A DNA stretch of 64,000 nucleotides from Rapana venosa (GCA_028751875.1 CM054145.1:2274476-2338475), one strand, 5' to 3'. Numbered from the stretch's first letter, positions 12,491-25,105 are shown. Translations and numbers: made by a program. Notes: generated by a model not told the origin, from the letters alone.

Positions 12491-14070
12491 CTACCCAAAG
12501 TTTTCGGATTCTGGATGTTTATTCATTAGGCCATAGCCCATATTGAAGGGGGAAAAAGTGAAACAAAAGAGATACCTAAAATACATCAGTATACATTAAA
12601 AACAAACAATACAATCATCTAATAATGAGAATCATATATAGATGTTCTATTGAGGTTGAGTCTTTTTATACTCTCAAGCATGATGGCTTGTGAAAATGAG
12701 AAGTGAGACAAGTTCCTTATTTCGTTATGTCTTAGCATGAGGAAAGCTGGCGCAAAGTTATTTGATACGTGCTACAGGCTTGTCGAAATAAATTCTTTTA
12801 GGTGATAATGAAAATTATCGTTCTGAGCTCCTTAGAACATGGGAAATGCACAAGATTGTAATGTTACTCCTCATCGCGCTTTTACACTCTTTCCTTTTAC
12901 GAGAAGTTGACATTTCGAAAATCATGTCATTACACAATCGCTATATCGAAAGTGATGAGTGGATAAACTTGAAATACCCTCAACCTTAATACTTGTGTGT
13001 TTACTATTTTCTGCCTGTCGCATATCTGATATATCAAATACAACTCTTCCTCTCATTTTGATGCATACTCAATATTATCTTTTAATAAATCTATACGCGC
13101 TGCTATTTTGAACATGGGTCACTTACCTATTCTGCATCATGGCCAGTCTTCTAAACGTTTGCACGATAATTGTCTTGAAGAACCTGTCAGTTTGAAGTGT
13201 TTTATTGAAGTATGATGATTACTGTCATCCTGAGTGGATGATTTGAATTGTTAGAACGGATAAGTGTGGGTCAAAAAATCTCATGGGAAGCGACTGTATC
13301 TTGATCTTGCAATGTGAGTAGTCAGCACTACTCTCAGTGTGTTCGGCTTTGTGTTCGCAAGATTCTAGTTACAATAAATTTATGAAAAACTGTTAGTGAA
13401 TAGGTTGTACTCAACTTTAAGTCTAAGTATTTTATATAGTGTCGTATGTAATCGGCGAATCGGGGAGGGTTGCTTTTACATAACAGTTTTGCTGATTATG
13501 GAGAGAGTGAGTGTAGGTATGATATTTGTGTTGATGTGCATAGAAACGAAGGATTGGTCCGCTGTGTGTTTTGTGACATCGTTGGAATTTGCTTTCATAT
13601 TGAACATAAAGTAGACTCGGATTCACATGCCTCTGTGTGCTGTAATGTGATACATATTTCCAAACTATTAATTCTGTAATACTGGTTTGATTCAGTCGTT
13701 ACACAGATAACACATTCAAGAAAATCGGTTATGGGAATTAATGAGCTGATATGTCTTTGTAAAGATGCTCTATGTCAGATTTTATTAGTTCACGAAAAAA
13801 TTAATATAAGCAATCAGTTTGATTTGACTTTTGACATTAATTGATGAATGTAATGATGTTTAATGAATTATTAAGAAGGGTGCCTAGAGTAGGTGTTATG
13901 AAGAAAATGTGTGTCTGTACAGTACCATTAAAAGATCAGGTGGTTGGTTATGACAATGAAATGTCGGTTTACAAGAAGAAGTACATGTGAGAAGTGTGAT
14001 TGAAAAAAAGATCAACGTTACTTTGGACGTTACAAAGGAATAATAAGAGAGTCATAGTGTGTGAGGTGGA
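12490..14070 (-). mobile_element. Possible LINE 3' part inserted in M2 spacer
   Basis: Interrupts the spacer between 'tggcaactggagtgc' and 'gaggtggaagcagtgtg', which are nearly adjacent in unit B. The left edge reads on the minus strand as '...gggctatggcctaatgaataaac', a form typical of LINE 3' ends. The rest is AT-rich and degraded with no recognisable domain, so element type and strand are inferred from that edge. Confidence 0.35.
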
Positions 14071-14990
14071 AGCAGTGTGAAAATTGGGGGTGTTGGGTAT
14101 GGTGCTGTGGAATGTAGTGTGGGAACCATTTTATTTACTGTAGTATTTTCAGTTGCACATTACATATATATTTTTATAGATTATATTATGCTATGTTGGG
14201 TGGCGGGGGACTTGCACTGATGTTTTCCAGGATTATCTTGGAAACAGGCTAAGCCAACAATATTTGTAAGCCACTCACTCCTTGGTTCTGTTGTAATACC
14301 TGCTATCAACCTGTTGTACTAATTACTGCTTTACATGCATTCGTTACAGGACACATTGTATCCCTGTCTTATATGTGTAGGAAGTGAGTTATTGGTTTCA
14401 GTTGAATTTTTTTTTTGAAATTTTTTGAAATTTATTTAGATCATCTGTGGTTTGTGTACATTCAATTTCTTGGTTGATCAGTGATTATGTGGGTTGAGTG
14501 AACATGAAGTTTGGACGTTACAGAATTACTGAAACTAGAATGCAATGTGGGCAGAATAGAGGAGGATGGAGGACCTTCTTTAAGAAATGTGTAATGTAGG
14601 GGGATTAGAAAGGTGGTGGAATGGCACCTGACTTATAATAGATGAATGAGTGATAAAAAGTTAGTGGGGGTCGGGGGAGTGAAAAAAGAAGAAAAATGTA
14701 CTATTATGTTTATGTGTTTGAGAGATTATTGTTATTTGTCACCATTTATTACATTTGTAATTGAGTGGTGTATTTGTTATATTGTATATTAAGTTTCCAT
14801 TTATTTTGTCATTGTAAAAATAATCATGTCCTTAATCGGTGCAGTATAGTTTTGTGTTTGTGGCTACTTGGCTAATCTTGTGTATTGATGTATCTTACTG
14901 ATAGATTTAGACATGTGCTGGATTAGTAGGTATTCTTGGCTTGTAAGGACAATTGTCTTCAATACATTGTTAGATGTCTTATGGCTACAT
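14070..14990 (+). other. M2 spacer and homopurine tract G, unit A
   Basis: Degraded match to 26230-26830: 'ggggacttgcactgatgtttt', 'cactccttggttctgttgtaa', then a purine-rich stretch near 14540-14700. 'tgtatcttactgatagattt' near 14890 matches the start of M3 at 27445. The 25-bp minisatellite of units B-D is not visible. Confidence 0.4.
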
Positions 14991-15395
14991 AGTGACTTTT
15001 GTAATGGCAGCGCAAGGACTGATACTTCATTCCACTGCAAGGACACTCTTCTTCACTTTGCTAGGATTCTTGTCATCACTGCAAGGACCTTTTTTCATCA
15101 CTGTCAGGGACTCACTTTCTGCACCGCCTCTAAAAAAGGACTCTTCATAGCTGAAGGACTTCTGTCATCATCTACTCTCATGGAACTTCATCACATAAAA
15201 GAACGCTTCATTCATCGCTGGCAAGGACTTCTTCATCACTGCTATGGGATGACTTCTTCATCAGACAAGGGACGGTACTGATCACAACTGATAAGGTACT
15301 TACTTTCTGCTTAAGGCTAGGATGACGATCGGTCATCACGCTGCATGAGGTCTTCTTCTACTTCAATGACAGGAGACTTCTTCAGTGCCAGGACT
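14990..15395 (+). repeat. 20-bp minisatellite, unit A, uninterrupted
   Basis: Corrupted 'cttcatcactgcaaggactt' units start at 'gcagcgcaaggactgatacttc'. In units B-D exactly this point ('cagcgcaaggactactt') is where the ORF1/endonuclease LINE is inserted. Here the array continues without LINE or RNase H fragment, so it represents the empty site. Confidence 0.55.
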
Positions 15396-15930
15396 TCAAA
15401 TCTGTCAATGTGGACAGTGTTCCCTTCAAGGGCTAGGGTTACTGTCACCGACTGTTACGTTTTTATGTGGTAATGTGTGACTAGGTTTCCTTCGACGGTA
15501 TGGTTCTGTAACCGCTTTCGTTATTCTTTGAATGTGGATTCTTTTATGTTCCTCAGCTTGAGCTCCACATGGTTCACAGATGTAGTGAGATTTTTGCTTG
15601 GTGGCGACCCCCGTCACCCTCCGTCATATTCTCTCATCAAATCCTCCAGTTTAGGGTTAACCGCATTCTGAATGTTGGGGTTGGTGTCTTATTTAAGTGA
15701 AGCCTGTGTGCGTGGGTTTTGATAGTGGTGATTATACGTATCCTATGGCATGGACCATGGCCTACTCTCTTACAATTAGGCCTAAACATGTTTTTAATCT
15801 TGTGTTGCAAGAGGGTCTGAACGTTTTCACACATCTCATGGGCATCCAATGTATGGTATGTTGTCTTTGATGGAACTTTGGACATTCAGTTTAAATGTCT
15901 CGTCAAACTGGGATAGAAGGGCAAGATGGG
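15395..15930 (-). mobile_element. SINE in M3, unit A (degraded)
   Basis: Follows the M3 RT remnant and SINE of unit B: 'cagtgttcccttcaaggg', 'cagcttgagctccac', 'tagtgagatttttg', 'gttaaccgcattctg', 'catggcctactct', 'acattcagttt', 'aactgggatagaagggcaag'. About 15930-16384 matches the sequence right of that SINE ('ggattggattgatgtg' against 30837) and then becomes unrecognisable. Confidence 0.5.
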
Positions 15931-16384
15931 TCAAACTCCAAAGAACCATATTGGTATCTTACTTCGTTCAGACAGTGTGAGGTCTGTTACCATACGGACT
16001 TTGCGGCATTCATTCATGCTCGATTCAGTAAGGATGAGTATTAGGATTGGATTGATGTGAACAACCGCAGTGTTGTTGAAGGGGACATGATGACACGGAC
16101 GAGGTTGTAGTTGGGTGAAAAACGGCGCTGTGTGCTGTGTGTACATGTTGATGTGGGGGTATTGGGATTTGTTTGTTTTAATAGGTCTGAAGTAAAATGT
16201 GGAGCATAGAATTAATAGTTGAATCGAATTGAAGGATTGTGGAGTGTTTGGTCGTAGTGCTGTGCTCATGTATGTGGATCGTTGAATTATGGGGACGTTT
16301 GGGCTGGTAGAAGTGATGTATATTTGAGACTAATTCCATGTTTTCGCACTTTGAGATATTTGCCTGTATTTCCTATTTGTGTCT

Positions 16385-19300
16385 AGGAAATGATAATTAT
16401 TTACAACACTCCAAGAACTGTTAAATTCACCTGATGTGTCATGTTCAAGCTACAGGTGAGATCTGTCTTCAGATTGTACCACTTAATTCTACAAGTCTAA
16501 TGTGATTAAGGAGCGGATGTACTGCAGTCTAATTCAGGATCTGTAATTTTAAATTGCCAACATGGGTCCTGCTAGAGGGTTGGGTGTAGGATATTAGAGC
16601 TCGTACTTTCTTTTTTAGTAGTGTTAGTTGGTATATGGTATACCCTATCAAAATATTGTGTTAAGATACCGATATTTTATCAGGAGTAGTATTTTAATTT
16701 CGTTTTCTTATTTGAGATATATTATATTTTTTATGCTCTATCTATTTATGATCTTAATTCTTTACATTTATATTTTTTTATGTTATATGATTATGGTTTT
16801 ATATTAAATAATGGATGTGCTTGCAGCCGTGTTGATCATAGTTCTCTGAGTGAAATCTGCCTGTTGGAAAGATGTTTTGGTTGGTCACTGACACTGTGTG
16901 TATTGTAGGAAAGCTGAAAGAGTTTTCGACGGATGAGGAAAATGGTAGTAATGAGAGTGTAGCACGAATTGAGGGCAATTTGAAGTCATGATGACATGGT
17001 TGGGCTTGTCTTGTTTGGTGCATGGTATGGTTTTGCGTCTTTTGTAGTTGTTTCTCTTTTCATTGATGAGGATTATTTTGTAGATGGGCTCTTGGATTAA
17101 CCTTACAGAGAGGTGAGTGGGCGGATAGTGACGTGGTACGCGTGTATCAGTGCTGAGCGCGCCTTGGCATTTGGAAATAAGGTGGTCATTCTGTTTAATG
17201 GGAGAGTTGCCTATACATGCCTGTAATTGATGTGAGTGCAGGCGCTTCATTTGTTTGTTATGTTTTCATAGAATTTTGCAGAGCGTTATAAATTCAGATA
17301 TATTATTTATGATTTTGATTGTGTCGGTGGGAGTGTTTTGAGTTATTGACTTGTATTCACGGTTGTTGGATGATGGACATGGTAGACTTTGACAATTGGA
17401 CTGATTCTTCTCTGTTGCAGTCATGTATGAGGTAGGGATGAAGTGTCTGCGGCAGGAGCCTGGGTAGGCAAGATTCGTTCTTGAATGTCTCTTTGTGTGG
17501 AGGACGGCTTAATCGACTGCATAGATTTTTTTCATCTCCACAGTGGTCTTTCTATTCATATGACTTCTTGGATTTTGAGCCTGCTACAAAATAGGACAAG
17601 CTCGTCATAACCATCTTATATTAGTTAAGTGCCTTCATCACTGACTTGGACTCCTTCGATTGCACATGGACTTCTGATATCCTATTTGTGTCAGGCTTCC
17701 TAGTGTCAAGGTATGGGTTTGTGTCTCTGTACCTCTGTTCTGACGTCTGTAGACAAATGTTGAAATTGTTACTGGAGTGGGATGGATACCACACCTGTGG
17801 AGTGAAAGTACTCTTGAATGACATCTGCTCTTGGAGGTAATTAGTCAGTCTCTGCGGTGTCTTGATTCTTAAACAAGTGGAGTAGTGAAGGCAAAAACAT
17901 TAATTAATATTCATCACACAGGTATTGGGTACAATTAAAATTCTGACAGGCAGATTATGGTACCTCATCAACGTAATCTCAAGGACTCCAAAAAAAATAT
18001 GCATTTCAATATTGATTTATGAACATTCAATATAGCTCTTCTTTTTAAAAAAAAATTATACTCTCACACATCAAAAACCAGGCGCCCCGCACTCGCGGAT
18101 GCCATCAACACACTCCAAACACTACACACACACACACACACATATATACATACACACACTACAACACACATCTTCCCACTCAGACATGGGGACGGAATAA
18201 CAATATCCGCGCAAAAACCCATTGATTGTGGAAAAAAGACATAATACTTTTTTATTTTGTGTCAAATGCAGGTATCTATGCGCAATCAAAACATCGCGAC
18301 ACACATGTGTGACTTCCCATATCGCACAGCACAAATTTCATTGATACAAAATGTGTTGATAGATCTTTTGATAGTGAAGCACACACTAAAGCCCATACAC
18401 TCATGTGTGAGCTGAACAACCTTAATGACCAGTGACTAGTTAAAGACATTAAACTTACTCAAACATTTAAAAATCATTTAAGCCAAAAAGGAAGAATATT
18501 AGGATGTACTTATTTTCATGACCACTCTCCAACACCACACCAAACGTGGACACTATCAGGGAGTGTATTATCAGAGAATGTAAATCACTGTTTCGTCAGT
18601 GCTGTTGTTGATTTAGAATTTGGAAATGAAGAACTGGAACAATAAGAATTTTTTTTTATTTGTTGTAAAGGGGGAGCGCCATCCGAAAAAACGGCTTTTT
18701 GTCCGAGAAAGGCATAGCAGAACTGAAATTACCGAAGAATATAGCAATGGAAGGATCAGCCCATAGAATGGGACCAGTCGCTTTTGCCGCAACGCCAAGC
18801 TGCTGATCACATGTAGACTTGAGAATATTCTCTTTTGTTACTTCTCCGATCTATTTGGGAGCAGAATTCTCAACATGGTCTGAAAGGGACTATTGCTGGT
18901 TTTTTAACGCACTAAGGTTGTTCTTACCAACAGGATGAACAGCAAAAATTTTATGAACACTTCTTCTATGTTGGGGACTTGTTAGAACAATGAATAGTAT
19001 ATCTTTTGTGTCTGTGAACCAAAAAAATGTTAGGCTTCGCACTTTGAGAAAAATAGTACATTGTTGTTGTCGCTTTTGACGCAGTGGCGTCAGTGTGTAA
19101 GAATTACAAGCTTTAAGTTTCGGATAAGAAATATTCCCTGATATTGTACTCGAAACAATTTTAAACTTCTTGACTATGGATGATACATATGCTTAGAAGG
19201 TGTGACTACTTTGGTCTTCTGAAAGATTGTTTAGGAAGATCTTGTGGTTTTGTATCGTTACAATGGAGCCTCCAATGATACACTCTCAATTACACACAAT

Positions 19301-21785
19301 TTCGAGAAATAAGTGCTGTTCATAATCCTTTGATATAAAAGCATTTTAAATTAAAATAAAAATATAAATTTGTTGAACTTTCTTGAAACTGGTGAGGGCC
19401 TTAGGAACATGCTTGTGCTTACGGACAGCACGGACATGTAGTTTACCCGCATTGTGCATTGACTTAGGAGACGCTTGGAATCGGGATCCATGATTGGGCC
19501 CTATTTTTAGCTTATGGCCGCGGAACGATGCAATCTGGTCATCCAGGTTTGGTGACACAAATGATAAGGATAGTTGTGTGCCATTCGTTTCCACTGTTTT
19601 CAGCGAGGGAAAAAGTGGCCACAGGATTTATAATTTCCTACTCTTGTAAGTGCTGATGTGATAAGTGTGGACAATTTATCTTCAGCGCTACATACAAGGT
19701 TGTTGTTCAGTCGCCACGTGTTCTCTTGTTGTTGGCGGAGACTGTAAGAATTGGGTATAATGTTATCAGCACCTTTTGTGGTGGAGGGTACCAATAATTA
19801 AGACAAAAGAAGATTAGGATGTTTATCTAAAGATTGCTCATCTTTTGGGGTGTATGGGAGTGTTTAAGGTATGGGCGATGTGGACGTAAAATAGATGCGC
19901 TCGCTTTTTTCTCATGAAATGTTTTATGTTCACACTTTGGGCAGAGGTTGGGAGGGTATGGGGTTTAAGGTTTGAATGTTTCATGACGGAATCATATGTT
20001 GTTGTATTTAGTGATACGTGTTTCATCAGTTGTTGCGGGTGCTTGTCTCTAATTTGGGCAAAATCATGTCTGTATGACTGTGTCGGTATTATTGAGTGAT
20101 GAGTGGCCTTGTGGGGTGTAAGAGGATAGGCATGGCCGCTACAGCTCGCACACGCAGCTGGGCTTGGTCGCCGTAGGCCTAGCCTAGCCCTGGTGCTGTT
20201 GACTTTAGGCTGAGGCCCTGCGATTGAGAGGCATCGGGTACGTGCTACTAGGCTTGAGATGTGTTTGAGGAGATGTGGGGAAGGGGGTGGGTGAAGAAAT
20301 GGGAGGTAGGTGATGGGTGGTTGTTTGAATGAAAGGTCGGGTGCGCTCTAATTTTAGCACCTTGTAACTGGTATCCTTTTGACAGAGAGCTGCTTGGATA
20401 GGCGCGCCTTTGTTGACTGCATTGTGGTCAAGCGGCAAATTTTATTTAAGTAGGGAATGTTTGATCGATGCTTCGGCAATCCATTTGTGTATCGAATGTA
20501 CAGATAAAAATGTGGCGTGCATGAATTGTTGAAAGGGGGTGTTTCTCAGTCGCAGGATAAATCTAGAAACGTTGATAAGTTTTAGTTTATTGGCAATATA
20601 ACTCTATAGTAGAGTTTTCTGTTATATAAGTGATACGATTACTGAATAATAAGGGTAGAATATATGTGTGAGAGTAGAATGCAAGACTTGACATGAAGTC
20701 GGGATGCATTAATGTTAGTATTAGTATTCTTGTGCTAATGGTATGTGAATGATTTTGCTTGTCTTCGTTGAAGGCATTTGTTCGGGGCGTTTTTATTACA
20801 GTCACATGTCTTCTGGATGCTGGTCTCCTAGTTGTCGAGGGGGCGAGTGAATGTGGGTTTGAGTCGATGGTCATGTGGGGTGTTTTTGGTCAGATAGATT
20901 GTCTGGTCATGGGCTGAATACTTTGAATAATCATCTGGTGATTGCTCAGTCATCAGCATTGGGCTGAGTGTTCCATGTCGCCCATCAGGACATCTATCAT
21001 CTAACTCACTTTTGGGTTTCACTCATCTACACCCTGGATAATTTTTTTTCTATATCAGCACAAGGAATCTCTGGAGTACATCCCAAACGCAGCACTTGAT
21101 CATCACACCAGCACATTGATCTATGTCACATGCGACACCAGCACTGGATTCATCAGACACTAGGACTTGTTCAGCAACACCAGCGCTTGATTTCATCTTA
21201 CACCAAGCACTTGCAGCATCAACACAGCACTCTCGATTCGCAACTATCATGGTCTTGATTATCTACACCCAGCGACTTTCAAAACATCATCACCAGGACT
21301 TCTGCATCAACACCAGACTGGAGCTTTCAGCTCACTGTCTTGTGCATTCTGCACTGGTCCTGTTAATCAAACTCGAATTGGTGCTTCGAGAAATTGATTG
21401 AACAAAGGACGCCTCATCGTCAACACCAGGACTTCATACAAAACGCTACTGACACTTATCAGCAGCTTCCAGCACTTCAGATATCTACACCCAGGTTATT
21501 AATCATCAACTCCGAGGACGTTACTATACACTCATGCTCCCAGCACTTGCTTAAATCAAAACTCAAGGTTTCACCGGATAGGATGAATCTAAAGCGAAGG
21601 CAGAAGGTTAGATCGAGTACGGTGTTCCCTGCTGAGGTTTGGTTCTGTACGCGATTATATATTTCATTGTTTTATACATAAACAGTGAAGAATGGTACAG
21701 GATCTGATAGCTCTGATGTGATAAAGTTCTCTGAATGACACTGCTGGGGAGTTATGTTGAAGATTGACTTTGTGTGTGGTTCTCA
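16385..21785. repeat. Exact long direct duplicate, copy 2
   Basis: Second copy of 1-5401; every subfeature listed there recurs here at +16384. The unassigned insert is about 17889-20624, the CA tract about 18124-18160, the M6 minisatellite about 21024-21504 and the RT remnant about 21599-21784. Identity ends at a G-rich tract (from 21786), after which the sequence becomes clean consensus. Both copies therefore share a noisy first part and leave it by different paths: 5402 onward is noisy, 21786 onward is clean. Confidence 0.93.
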
Positions 21786-22153
21786 AGAGGGGGGAGGGGT
21801 GGCTGGGAGTTGGGGGGGGGGGGGGGGGGGGGAGGTGTAAATGGAAAAGATTAAAATTGTGAAAAAGCATGTGAAAGGTTAGTGGGCAGAATGAAAGTGA
21901 TGATACATTAGTGTGGTACTGTGCTGTGATCCGTGATGATACATTAGTGTGGTACTGTGATCTGTGATGATTCCTTTCTGTACATTTTAAAAAATTTATT
22001 TATTTTTAAATGGCTTGCTCATTACCTACACAGACTGGTCTTTTTTGAGATAATAATGTATTCCTGTTTCTCTTTTTAAATGGCTTGCTCATTAGCTACA
22101 CAGATTTGTCTTTTTTGAGATAATAATGTATTCCTGTTTCTATGATTGCCAGA
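21786..22153 (+). repeat. M6 3' region with short tandem duplications
   Basis: A 21-G run (21812-21832) opens the clean sequence. 'gtgatgatacattagtgtgg' then occurs twice about 40 bases apart. A segment of about 60 bases ending in 'tgtcttttttgagataataatg' also occurs twice (near 22010-22070 and 22080-22140). That tail resembles the 3' end of the Rex1-like element at 42715 (minus strand 'tgtctttgagataataaag'). Confidence 0.7.
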
Positions 22154-22180
22154 CTCTTCGCCAGAATTTCTTGATGGCAG

Positions 22181-22428
22181 GGACTTCTTCATGGCCATAA
22201 GGACTTTGTCTTTGCCAGGATAACTTCATCACAAGACTTCTTCATTGTCACAAGGACTTTGTCTTTGCCAGGATAACTTCATCACAACACTTCTTCATTG
22301 TCACAAGGACTTTGTCTTTGCCAGGATAACTTCATCACAAGACTTCTTCATTGTCACAAAGACTTTGTCTTTGCCAGGATAACTTCATCACAAGACTTCT
22401 TCACTGTCACAAGGATTTCTTCGTCACT
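22181..22428 (+). repeat. 53-bp minisatellite, unit B
   Basis: Four full 53-bp copies and a partial one. Each contains 'ggactttgtctttgccagga', 'taacttcatcacaagacttc' and 'ttcattgtcacaa'. The first copy differs ('catggccataagg'). 53 bp is not a multiple of three, so the open frame across it shifts every copy and is not evidence of coding. Confidence 0.9.
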
Positions 22429-22451
22429 GAAAAAACTTCATTATCTGTTCA

Positions 22452-22700
22452 TCAGCTAGAGTTTCGAGGTTCACAAATGGTGAGTTGTTTTTTTCACACT
22501 TATCCAGCCATTTTTTCCCCGCACCATGAAGATAGCAGCAGCACTCCAGCTTTGGGGATAGAGTTTGGATTGGAACTGACCAGAGGAGTCAGTGCTGATG
22601 TGAACTGCAGGGTGAAATCCTCTGAAACAGGCGTCTCTGTGGTGCCTTGATCCCAGACCATCAGATCACTAGCATAATGCTCTGCTGTCCTGCCCCTTGA
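22452..22700 (-). mobile_element. tRNA-derived SINE in M1, unit B
   Basis: Read on the minus strand, the right edge gives 'gggcaggacagcagagcat', 'gtgatctgatggtctggg' and 'atcaaggcacc', a decayed tRNA-like head. It then gives 'agagacgcctg' and a body ending in 'ctcaccatttgtgaacctcg'. The head resembles, from memory, a SINE family common in gastropods. The B box is degraded. The tail is shared with the M3 SINE, so both may belong to one family. Bases 22700-22935 are AT-rich 3' region with a 'gagataata' tail at about 22870. Confidence 0.6.
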
Positions 22701-22974
22701 TATTATGTTGATACATTTTTATATGATTGTAAACATTTCTTTTTTTTCTTTAAAAAAGTGAATGTTTCCTGCATAAAAGTCATGACGCATTGATGCTGTA
22801 TTGCACCATTTTCTGTGCCAATTGTTTCATATTTTAAAACAATATTTTTTGTCTCTGTTTATGTTTAATGCACATATTTTTTATGTACTGAGATAATAAC
22901 TTTATTTTTTAATCATCCTAGGTTCTTACCACCAGGACTTCAAACTTGACCATGGCCAGACGTCATCTTTCTGA

Positions 22975-23605
22975 AATGTGGACCAAGACTTTGATCATCA
23001 CCAAGTCTCTCATCACCAAGACTTTTTTCTTAACCAGACTTCTCTCACCAAGACTTCATCACCAAGACTTCATCATCCCCAAAGACTTCTCATCCCAAGA
23101 CTTCATCATAAACCAAGACTTCATCATCACAAAGACTTCATCATCACCAAGACTTTTCTCACCAAGACTTTATCTCACCAAGACTTCATCATCCCAAGAC
23201 TTCATCATCACCAAGACTTCATCATCCCAAGACTTCATCATCACCAAGACTTCTTCATCACCAAGACTTCATCATCACCAAGACTTCATCATCACAAAGA
23301 CTTCTTCATCACCAGGACTTCATCACCAAGACTTCATCATCACCAAGACTTCATCATCACAAAGACTTCATCATCACCAAGACTTCATCACCAAGACTTC
23401 ATCATCACCAAGACTTCATCATCACCAAGACTTCATCATCACCAAGACTTCATCATCACCAAGACTTCTTCATCACCAAGTCTTCATCATCACCAAGACT
23501 TCATCATCACCAAGTCTTCATCATTACTGAAACTTCATCTACATCAAGTCTTCAACGCAAAGACTTCTTCAAGATCAAGACTTCATCGTCGCCAAGACTT
23601 TTTCA
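22975..23605 (+). repeat. 17-bp minisatellite, unit B
   Basis: Roughly 30 copies of 'cttcatcatcaccaaga' with variants that lose 'atc' or change 'caag' to 'aaag'. The unit has no stop codon in any plus-strand frame, so it produces overlapping open frames of 194 and 332 codons with repeats of LHHHQDFIITKTSSSPR. The longer one runs into the following RT fragment by chance. I do not regard either as a gene. Confidence 0.92.
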
Positions 23606-23611
23606 ATGCAA

Positions 23612-24880
23612 ACACGTTTGGTATTACAGGCACAGCCCTCATGTGGTTTACTTCATACCTTACAGGCCGATTCTACACAGTTACTGTAAAAAGACTCAAT
23701 CATCACCTGCAAAACTGGAATGTGGAGTCCCACAAGAATCGGTTCTGGGCCCTGTTTTTTTTAATTCTCTATGTTGCTCCTCTTTTCACATATAATAAAA
23801 CGTCATCGATCAACCATCATTTCTATGCCGAAGACTCTCAGATTGTTAACAGTGATACACCTGAAAATCTGCCTTCTCTCTTGACAAATATGGACTACTG
23901 CCTTCAAGATATTCAAAACTGGATGATACAGAGCAAGTTACAGCTAAACACAGATAAAATGAAGCTATGCTCGTAGCGACCAAACACAAACTCTCTTCCA
24001 TCACAACAGCTTCAATAGAATTTGGCAATACGTCAATTCCACTATCCACTGCTGTGAAATATCTTGGAGTCGTTATCGACAACACACTCTCAATGCAAAA
24101 ATTCATCACCCAGACCTGCCAGGTATGCTACTAACAATTATGGTGAATTAGTGCAATTCAAAAGTACCTTCTACTCTGCTGCAACATCCAAACTAGTCGC
24201 ATCTCTCATTCTTTCACATCTGGACTATTGCGATTCTCTTTCTGGCTGGTCTGCCAGCATCATCAATCCACTCTCTTTAACGTATACAAAACTGCAGCTT
24301 GACTAATCCTCAGAAAGAAAAAAATCGGAGCACATAACTCCTCTCTTGGAATCTCTCCACTGGCTGCCTGTGCCACAGAGAGTAAGCTATAATATCAGTA
24401 CGAGTGTTTGCACAAAACAGCTCCCTCCTCCCTTGTGACTGTGTGCACTATACATCCTTCTCGTTCCCTCCATTGCGCGATACCCTTTGCTTACGAATAC
24501 CGAGAATCAACCAATCCAGAGTTGGCTGTAGCTCTTTCTGTGTTTCTGGTCCGGTGATCTGGAATGACGACCCTGTCTCTTTTCGCCAAAAGCATACTTA
24601 TGACACTATTAAATCCAGCCTCAAGATATATTTATTCCAAACCTAAGATTTTTCCCTTCTGTTTCATCTCAAATTTGTCCCTGCTTCCAACAGCCGAAAT
24701 CCCCACCACTCTGCCAAAGTGTATAACCTGTGTGTTGTGTTTGTTGTTCGCATCGCGAGTGTTGTATGCATTTGAATTGTGACCTTGTTAATTGAAATGG
24801 TTGTATGTGTGTTGTATGCAAGTTGCCCTTTTTTGTTTGCAAGATATAGCGCTATATAAATCCCATTCATTATATTATTA
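23612..24880 (+). mobile_element. CR1/L2-like LINE, 5'-truncated RT plus 3' end (unit B)
   Basis: The element starts within RT at TFGITGTALMWFTSY. Next come a degraded GPVLFILY-like motif (WALFFLILYVAPLF), the catalytic box as FYAEDSQI instead of the usual YADD, and WMIQSKLQLNTDK. A frameshift near 23960 follows, then VKYLGVVIDNTLSM, LSHLDYCDSLSGW, a stop in place of the continuing frame, and SGPVIWNDDPVSFR. The 3' end is 'gcaagatatagcgctatata' plus an ATT-rich tail. Clade is judged from C-terminal motifs and is not certain. The missing catalytic Asp, frameshifts and 5' truncation make it dead. It is shared with unit A and absent from C and D. Confidence 0.8.
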
Positions 24881-25105
24881 TGAAGACTTTATTTTTGCGC
24901 AAGATTTCTTCTTTGTTAAGAGTTCAACAAACACCTAAACATTCATCATAGTTGGGACTAATCTTCTCCAAGATATCTCTCTGCACATGACTTTGATCAT
25001 CACTAGAATAATCTTCATTGTGCAATGTAATGGAATTCTTTTATTTCCAGAATAATGTTTGAATTGTGTTCTTTTTATACATGTAGTCCCTGTGTGCCTG
25101 CGATT
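24880..25105 (+). other. M2 spacer after LINE, unit B
   Basis: 'aagagttcaacaa' and 'tcatagttggga' match the spacer of unit C at 36310-36345. This resumes the module after the LINE insertion. No gene is visible. Confidence 0.6.

Larger units (their letters stand above)
5402..16384 (+). repeat. Higher-order repeat unit A (error-rich copy)
   Basis: All anchors of unit B recur here in the same order but with dense scattered indels: 53-bp minisatellite, SINE, 17-bp minisatellite, CR1/L2-like RT fragment, SINE fragment, homopurine tract, 20-bp minisatellite and M3 SINE. Unlike unit B it lacks the ORF1/endonuclease LINE, the RNase H LINE and a clear 25-bp minisatellite. It has two further inserts (10350-12290 and 12490-14070). 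The divergence looks like raw read error, so base-level calls here are unreliable. It ends abruptly at 16384, where the exact duplicate begins. Confidence 0.7.

Noticed and set aside
16385..21785. A recent genuine segmental duplication
   Set aside because: Shared apparent sequencing errors, an offset of exactly 16384 and an abrupt change of quality at the end of identity all favour an assembly artefact.
22181..22428. Regularly spaced direct repeats as a CRISPR array
   Set aside because: The 53-bp units are contiguous with no unique spacers, and the context is a eukaryotic retroelement array.
22978..23976. 332-codon open frame as a novel His/Ser-rich gene
   Set aside because: It arises from a stop-free 17-bp repeat whose period is not a multiple of three and then runs into a truncated LINE. 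Other units have different lengths and broken frames.
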